Positions 14,431-18,887 of a stretch of DNA of 18,887 bases are shown piece by piece. Source of the stretch: DAOMNN01 sp050486545 (lineage in GTDB: Bacteria > Pseudomonadota > Gammaproteobacteria > Burkholderiales > Rhodocyclaceae); contig JBJHDM010000058.1 of NCBI GenBank assembly GCA_050486545.1, positions 1 through 18,887 of the forward strand. Reading direction: 5' to 3'. Within the stretch, counting starts at the first letter, position 1, and every line of letters begins with the position of its first letter. The notes under the pieces were generated by a model. It had not been told where the DNA came from and searched no databases. It saw only the letters and a list, made by a program, of their open reading frames with translations. Position numbers and translations under genes: made by a program.

Positions 14431-15441
14431 TCAGCCGGCCTTCACCCGCGGCCGGGCCGTCGTGCGACGAACGCGCGATTTGCGCTTCTGGCGATGCGCG
14501 TCGCCACCCTGTTTCTTGGGCCCGGAATCGCCCGAGAGCGCCGCAACCTCTTCTTCCGGAAGCTCCATCCACATGCCGCGCTTGAGCTTCGAAGGCATGG
14601 AGACCGGTCCGTAGCGGACCCGCATCAGTCGGCTGACCGTCAGGCCGACCGCCTCGAACATGCGTCGGACCTCGCGATTCCGTCCTTCGGACAGGGTCAC
14701 CCGGTACCAGTGGTTCGAGCCCTCGCCGCCTTCGTCCGACAGGCTGTCGAAGCGCGCCGTTCCGTCCTCCAGCTCGATCCCCGAGCGCAACGACTCCGCC
14801 TGCGCCTCGCCCAGTTGGCCGAACACGCGCACGGCGTACTCGCGTTCGATCTCGTACTTCGGATGCATCAGGCGATTGGCGAGCGTCCCGTCCGTGGTGA
14901 ACAGCAGCAGCCCCGAGGTATTGAAGTCCAGTCGCCCCACCGCGATCCACCGACCCTTGCGCAACATGGGCAGACGATCGAACACCGACGGACGGCCTTC
15001 CGGGTCGTCGCGCGAGACGATCTCACCCTCTGGCTTGTGGTACATGAGCACCCGCGACGCCCGCATCGCGAAATTCAACGGAATCAGCTTGCCGTTGTAC
15101 TTGACCCGATCACCCGGGCCGATCTTCTGTCCCAGCGCCGCCGGCAGCCCATTGACCGAGATCCGACCGGCGATCACCCAATCCTCGATCTCACGGCGCG
15201 AACCGATGCCAACCTGGGCGAGGACTTTCTGCAGCCGCTCCGGTTCGGTGAAGGTGGCGGCCTTGACGGCCGGCTGGGCACCGGGCCGGGGGCGTCGGGC
15301 ACGCTGACCCTCGATCACGCCAAGCGCCGATCGGTGGGCATCCGGCCGCATTGCCGGACTGCCGCGCTCCTGGCCGCCCGATCCTTCAGTCTTCTTCGCT
15401 GACGGGCGCAAGGGGCGCCGTGATTTCCTTGGAGTCGACAA
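14431..15441 (-). CDS. rluB: 23S rRNA pseudouridine synthase RluB
   Basis: RluB makes pseudouridine 2605 in 23S rRNA. The protein has an S4 RNA-binding domain (about residues 68-115, ERLQKVLAQVGIGSRREIED) and a RsuA/RluB-type catalytic domain with GRLDFNTSG, the expected catalytic residue being Asp172; DPEGRPSVFDRLP and YAVRVFGQ mark it as RluB. Basic, disordered ends flank the domains. The TTG at 15441 has AGGA upstream but overlaps scpB by 56 bases; an ATG at 15351 or a GTG at 15318 would shorten the tail without loss of domains. Length is 336 residues as called. It is the last gene of the scpAB group. Confidence 0.93.
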   Translation of the reverse strand: MSTPRKSRRPLRPSAKKTEGSGGQERGSPAMRPDAHRSALGVIEGQRARRPRPGAQPAVKAATFTEPERLQKVLAQVGIGSRREIEDWVIAGRISVNGLPAALGQKIGPGDRVKYNGKLIPLNFAMRASRVLMYHKPEGEIVSRDDPEGRPSVFDRLPMLRKGRWIAVGRLDFNTSGLLLFTTDGTLANRLMHPKYEIEREYAVRVFGQLGEAQAESLRSGIELEDGTARFDSLSDEGGEGSNHWYRVTLSEGRNREVRRMFEAVGLTVSRLMRVRYGPVSMPSKLKRGMWMELPEEEVAALSGDSGPKKQGGDAHRQKRKSRVRRTTARPRVKAG

Positions 15442-15976
15442 GGTCCATCATCCTTTCAATTTCAGTGAGCGCAGGCAGCTCGTTGAGCGTACGCAGGCCC
15501 AGATCGTCGAGAAAACGTCGCGTCGTCGCGAACAACGCCGGCCGACCCGGCGTATCCCGGTGACCGACCGTTTCGATCCAGCCACGCGATTCGAGCGTAC
15601 GAATCACGTTGGGCGAAACGGCCACACCCCGGACATCCTCGATGTCGCCGCGGGTCACCGGTTGGCGATACGCGACGATCGCCAAGGTTTCGAGCACTGC
15701 CCGAGAATACCTTGGCGGACGCTCTTCCTTCAGCCGTTCCAGGTACACCTGGTACTCGGTACGCGTCTGGAAGCGCCATCCCGAGGCCAGTCTCACCAGT
15801 TCCACGCCGCGCCCCGACCAGTCTTCCCGCAGTTCCTCGAGCAACCGGCGCAGGAGCTCGGGTTCCGGGTCCGGCTCGAATACACGCCGCAGTTGCGCGA
15901 TGCTCAGCGGCGACGGCGCTGCGAGCAATACCGTTTCCAGCACCCGCTTGAACTCATCCGCGGTTTTCGGTTGCAT
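15386..15976 (-). CDS. scpB: Segregation and condensation protein B
   Basis: ScpB forms a dimer of winged-helix domains that binds ScpA and the SMC ATPase in the chromosome-condensing complex. The 196 residues include LETVLLAAPSPLSIAQL at the start and the conserved block SRAVLETLAIVAYRQPVTRGDIEDVRGV split over the second wing, followed by LESRGWIE and GRPALFATTRRFLDDLGL. The gene begins 23 bases inside scpA and its end overlaps the called start of rluB, so the three are probably translated from one transcript. Confidence 0.96.
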   Translation of the reverse strand: MQPKTADEFKRVLETVLLAAPSPLSIAQLRRVFEPDPEPELLRRLLEELREDWSGRGVELVRLASGWRFQTRTEYQVYLERLKEERPPRYSRAVLETLAIVAYRQPVTRGDIEDVRGVAVSPNVIRTLESRGWIETVGHRDTPGRPALFATTRRFLDDLGLRTLNELPALTEIERMMDLVDSKEITAPLAPVSEED

Positions 15977-16787
15977 CGGCCAGTTTCACGTATATCGGTG
16001 CGAACGGTTCATTCTGGGAAAGATCGACGAGTCGCTCCTTCACCAGTTCCAGTACAGCCAGAAAACCCACCACCAGCCCCGCCGGTCCGAGCCCGGGTTC
16101 GAACAGCCGGTCGAAGACCACGAAGCCTCCACCGGAGAGCCTGCGAAGAATGTCGCTCATGTGCTCGCGCACCGACAATTCCTCGCGCCGGACCCGATGA
16201 TGCTGCGTCAGTCGCGCCTTCTTCATGATCGCCAGCCAGGCCAGTTGCAGGTCGTGCAGACTGACGTCGGGAAGCCGTTCGACCACCTTTTCGGCGACGA
16301 AAACCGTCACCCATTCGAAATCGCGTCCGGCTCGCGGCACCGCGTCGATGCGGGCGGACGCCTGTTTCATCTTCTCGTATTCGAGCAATCGGCGAACCAG
16401 TTCCGCCCGCGGATCGGCCGCTTCTTCTTCCGCATGCCTGGGCGGCCTGGGCAGGAGCATGCGCGACTTGATCTCGAGCAGCACGGCCGCCATCAGCAGA
16501 TAGTCGGCAGCCAGTTCCAGATTGCGGCTGCGCATCGCATCGACGTAGCGCAGATACTGGTCCGTCAGCGGCGCCATCGGGATGTCGAGAACATCCAGAT
16601 TCGACTTACGGATCAGGTAGAGCAGCAGGTCGAGCGGCCCCTCGAAGGCTTCGAGAATGACCTCGAGGGCATCGGGCGGGATGTAGAGATCCCCCGGCAA
16701 CTCGAGCAGGGGCTCCCCGTAGAGTCGCGCCACCGCTTCGACCTGGGCGGCGGTCTCGACCGGCGCCAGATCAAGCAGGCGATTCAT
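15954..16787 (-). CDS. scpA: Segregation and condensation protein A
   Basis: ScpA is the kleisin subunit that bridges the heads of the SMC ATPase in chromosome segregation. The family signature FEGPLDLLLYLIRK (about residues 48-61), NLDVLDIPMAPLTDQY and ADYLLMAAVLLEIKSRMLLP are present, followed by a charged linker and a C-terminal winged helix. The 277-residue length is normal. The ATG at 16787 lacks a clear ribosome site and overlaps a TATAAT (16791-16786); a GTG codon 18 residues further in (AVARLYGE) is an alternative start. It follows trpS by 51 bases. No smc gene is in the window. Confidence 0.95.
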   Translation of the reverse strand: MNRLLDLAPVETAAQVEAVARLYGEPLLELPGDLYIPPDALEVILEAFEGPLDLLLYLIRKSNLDVLDIPMAPLTDQYLRYVDAMRSRNLELAADYLLMAAVLLEIKSRMLLPRPPRHAEEEAADPRAELVRRLLEYEKMKQASARIDAVPRAGRDFEWVTVFVAEKVVERLPDVSLHDLQLAWLAIMKKARLTQHHRVRREELSVREHMSDILRRLSGGGFVVFDRLFEPGLGPAGLVVGFLAVLELVKERLVDLSQNEPFAPIYVKLADATENRG

Positions 16788-16838
16788 TATACCGCGAAAT
16801 TCGAATCCACCCGGATTCCATCCTCCCCTCCCCCACGC

Positions 16839-18041
16839 TCAGGAGTAGGACAGGCCCATCGACTCGCGCACGTCGCGCATCGTCTCCTGGGCGAGCTTGC
16901 GAGCGCGCTCGCAGCCGTCCGCGAGGATGTTGCGCACCAGGGTCGGGTCTTCCACGTACGGCTGGGCCCGCTCGCGCATCACGGACTGTTCGCGCAGCAC
17001 CTCGTCGATCACCGGCTGCTTGCATTCGATGCAGCCGATACCGGCGCTTCGGCACCCTTCCTGTACCCAGTTGCGTGTCGACTCGTCCGAGTAGATGAGG
17101 TGGAACTGCCACACCGGGCACTTTTCCGGATCGCCCGGATCGGTGCGGCGCACCCGCGCCGGATCGGTCTGCATCGTACGGATCTTCTTCGTGACCGACT
17201 CGGGTTCCTCGCGCAGGAAGATCGTGTTGCCATAGCTCTTGGACATCTTCTGGCCGTCCAGGCCGGGCATCCGCGCGGCTTCGGTCAGCAGCGCATCGGG
17301 CTCGACCAGGATCATCTTGCTGCTGCCTTCGAGATAGCCATAGAGGCGCTCGCGATCGCCCATGCTCAGGTTCTGTGCTTCCTCTAGCAGTGCGTGGGCC
17401 TGCTCGAGCGCGGCCGCCTCGCCTTCCTGCTGGAACCTCGTACGCAGGTCGAAATACAGTCTTGCGCGCTTCGAACCGAGTTTCTTCACCGCTTCGCGGG
17501 CCTTCTCCTCGAAACCCGGTTCGCGCCCGTAGAGGTGGTTGAAACGCCGCGCCACCTCGCGCGTGATCTCGACGTGCGGCACCTGGTCCTCGCCCACGGG
17601 CACCTTGTCGGCGCGGTAGATCAGGATGTCGGCCGACTGAAGCAGCGGATAGCCGAGGAAGCCGTAGGTCGACAGATCCTTGCTGGCGAGCTTCTCCTGC
17701 TGGTCCTTGTAGGTCGGCACGCGCTCGAGCCAGCCCAGCGGACACATCATCGACAGCAGCAGGTGCAGTTCGGCGTGTTCGGGCACGCGCGACTGGATGA
17801 ACAGCGTGGCCTGGGTCGGATCGACCCCTGCCGCAAGCCAGTCGATCAGCATGTCCCAGACGCTCTCCTCGATGATCTGCGGCGAGTCGTAGTTGGTCGT
17901 CAGAGCGTGCCAGTCCGCGACGAAGAACAGACAGGGATACTCTTCCTGGAGCTTGACCCAGTTCTTGAGCACGCCGTGATAGTGGCCAAGATGCAGGCGC
18001 CCGGTCGGGCGCATTCCGGAGAGAACGCGTTCTGCGTACAT
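16839..18041 (-). CDS. trpS: Tryptophanyl-tRNA synthetase with iron-sulfur cysteine motif
   Basis: TrpRS charges tRNA-Trp with tryptophan using ATP. It is a class I enzyme with the HIGH-type motif HLGH (residues 17-20) and KMSKS (265-269). At 400 residues it is longer than the ~330-residue common bacterial form, because of an insertion of about 70 residues (roughly 185-258) before KMSKS. Cys308, Cys330, Cys337 and Cys340 form C-x21-C-x6-C-x2-C, closely matching the [4Fe-4S] ligand motif described for Thermotoga maritima TrpRS, where the cluster lies in the anticodon-binding domain. Cluster binding here is inferred. The ATG at 18041 is three bases from the preceding gene's stop and lacks its own strong ribosome site, so coupling is likely. 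Confidence 0.97.
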   Translation of the reverse strand: MYAERVLSGMRPTGRLHLGHYHGVLKNWVKLQEEYPCLFFVADWHALTTNYDSPQIIEESVWDMLIDWLAAGVDPTQATLFIQSRVPEHAELHLLLSMMCPLGWLERVPTYKDQQEKLASKDLSTYGFLGYPLLQSADILIYRADKVPVGEDQVPHVEITREVARRFNHLYGREPGFEEKAREAVKKLGSKRARLYFDLRTRFQQEGEAAALEQAHALLEEAQNLSMGDRERLYGYLEGSSKMILVEPDALLTEAARMPGLDGQKMSKSYGNTIFLREEPESVTKKIRTMQTDPARVRRTDPGDPEKCPVWQFHLIYSDESTRNWVQEGCRSAGIGCIECKQPVIDEVLREQSVMRERAQPYVEDPTLVRNILADGCERARKLAQETMRDVRESMGLSYS

Positions 18042-18044
18042 GAG

Positions 18045-18710
18045 CTATGAATAGAATCCAAGAATCGTTGACAGGAAGAAACGGAAGTATGCGATGAGCG
18101 GCCACAGGATCGATCCCAGGATGCCCGTGAAGAGCATGACCAGAAGGATTGGAAACCCATACGGTTCGAGTCGCGAAAAATGCCACGCGAGCCGGCCCGG
18201 AAGCAGGCTCACGGCGATGCGTCCACCGTCGAGCGGCGGAATCGGCAACAGGTTCAGGAACATCAGCACCGCGTTGATCAGGATGCCCGCCTCGGCCATC
18301 TTCATCATCGGCAGCGTGTAGGCGGTCTCGGGCATCATCGTGGCGACCTTGAACAGGATCGCCCAGCCGATCGCCATCACGAGGTTCGTGAACGGCCCCG
18401 CCGCGGCGACCCACAGCATGTCGCCCTTGGGATTGCGCAGGCGCCCGAAGTTAACGGGCACCGGCTTGGCCCAGCCGAACAGGATGCCTCCGCCCCCGAC
18501 CACCGTGCTGACGGCCAGGATCCCGGCCGGAACCAGGATGGTCCCGACCAGATCGATGTGCTTGAAAGGATTGAGCGTGATGCGTCCGGCCAGGTAAGCG
18601 GTCGGATCCCCGAAATGCCGCGCGACATAGCCATGCGCCGCCTCGTGCAGCGTGATGGCCAGCAGCACTGGCAGCGCCCAGATGGCGAGGGTGGGGATCA
18701 ACGATTCCAT
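18045..18710 (-). CDS. Site-2 protease family (M50) membrane metalloprotease
   Basis: This 221-residue protein belongs to the short M50 group that lacks a PDZ domain. The zinc motif HEAAH is at residues 22-26 in the first membrane segment, and the third ligand is the expected Asp161 in NLLPIPPLDGGR. Five to six hydrophobic segments cover most of the chain. These enzymes cut within the membrane; the substrate of this group is generally unknown. It is conserved beside trpS-scpAB-rluB in many gammaproteobacteria and probably starts that operon here. No strong promoter is seen; TAAAAT at 18742-18737 on the minus strand is a possible -10 without a good -35. Confidence 0.93.
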   Translation of the reverse strand: MESLIPTLAIWALPVLLAITLHEAAHGYVARHFGDPTAYLAGRITLNPFKHIDLVGTILVPAGILAVSTVVGGGGILFGWAKPVPVNFGRLRNPKGDMLWVAAAGPFTNLVMAIGWAILFKVATMMPETAYTLPMMKMAEAGILINAVLMFLNLLPIPPLDGGRIAVSLLPGRLAWHFSRLEPYGFPILLVMLFTGILGSILWPLIAYFRFFLSTILGFYS

Positions 18711-18782
18711 CGAATTACCGGGTAAAGCGGATCATTTTAGCAGAGCAGCGGCGGCTCAGTGCGTAGATACTGTTATCGCCCG

Positions 18783-18887
18783 TCAAACCCCATGAAGTGA
18801 GGGATCGAATGGTTTTCCGGACTTGAGCACGCCGAAGGCGACTTGAGCGAGTTTTCGCATCATGGCGCCGATGATGAGTTTTGGTGC
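18783..18887 (-). CDS. IS110-family transposase, C-terminal end
   Basis: The gene is cut by the right edge; 34 residues and the TGA stop at 18785-18783 are visible. The sequence runs APKLIIGAMMRKLAQVAFG, then VLKSGKPFDPSLHGV. The pattern MRKL followed by GKPFDP is characteristic of the C-terminus of IS110-family (DEDD-type recombinase) transposases. The catalytic parts lie outside the window, so intactness cannot be judged. It points the same way as the M50 protease gene 72 bases downstream. Confidence 0.8.
   Translation of the reverse strand, partial: APKLIIGAMMRKLAQVAFGVLKSGKPFDPSLHGV
18783..18887 (-). mobile_element. Insertion sequence of the IS110 family, right part only
   Basis: The transposase end at 18783-18887 implies an insertion sequence that continues beyond the window. 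IS110-family elements usually lack terminal inverted repeats and target duplications, so the element's end between about 18711 and 18782 cannot be fixed by eye; the boundary given is that of the coding part. Confidence 0.6.

Noticed and set aside
15609..17387. Open frame of 592 codons on the plus strand
   Set aside because: It is antisense to scpB, scpA and trpS and shows no family features.
16771..18414. Open frame of 547 codons on the minus strand
   Set aside because: It overlaps trpS and the M50 gene in another frame; both of those have clear catalytic motifs and the alternative does not.
1..18887. CRISPR array, prophage genes or toxin-antitoxin pairs
   Set aside because: No regularly spaced direct repeats were seen, no phage structural genes, and no pair of small convincing genes. 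Apart from the IS end the window is core chromosome.

Overview
The window looks like chromosome from a GC-rich, salt-adapted gammaproteobacterium. The gene order rimP-nusA-infB-rbfA-truB-rpsO-pnp, the set M50 protease-trpS-scpA-scpB-rluB, and a DksA with both zinc-finger cysteine pairs are all typical of that class. A complete ectoine operon (ectABC) points to a halophilic or haloalkaliphilic lifestyle. I cannot name a genus from the sequence alone.

Layout. (1) Positions 1-523, minus: the start of an acyl carrier protein/AMP-ligase fusion that runs off the left edge. (2) 524-1012: a long non-coding divergent region with a good sigma70 promoter, two copies of a GCAAA-N4/5-TTTGC inverted repeat, and a roughly 320-nt ectA leader that can fold in competing ways. 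(3) 1013-3322, plus: ectA, ectB and ectC, which turn aspartate semialdehyde into the compatible solute ectoine; ectR, ask and ectD are not next to them. (4) 3350-4216, minus: an unrecognised membrane protein. (5) 4444-4779, minus: a tRNA-Pro/tRNA-Arg/tRNA-His operon with a strong promoter and a terminator whose hairpin is symmetric, divergent from dksA (plus, 4983-5408). (6) 5509-14199, minus: the RNA and translation block rimP, nusA, infB, rbfA, truB, rpsO, pnp, with internal promoters in front of rimP and rpsO. (7) 14431-18710, minus: site-2-protease homologue, trpS, scpA, scpB, rluB. (8) 18783-18887, minus: the C-terminal end of an IS110-family transposase, cut by the right edge.

Most of the window is housekeeping sequence, and I see no clearly new multi-gene system. 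The points most worth a second look are the ectABC control region (twin operators without a local regulator gene, and a leader able to form mutually exclusive hairpins near the ectA start), a tryptophanyl-tRNA synthetase with a complete four-cysteine [4Fe-4S] motif, a perfect 22-bp palindrome between two tRNA genes, and a terminator-like element in the rimP leader. Several starts were moved from the longest open frame to sites supported by promoter position, ribosome binding sites or family length (dksA, pnp, rpsO, rimP). Many long frames on the opposite strand of infB, nusA, pnp and trpS are GC-driven shadows and are left out.
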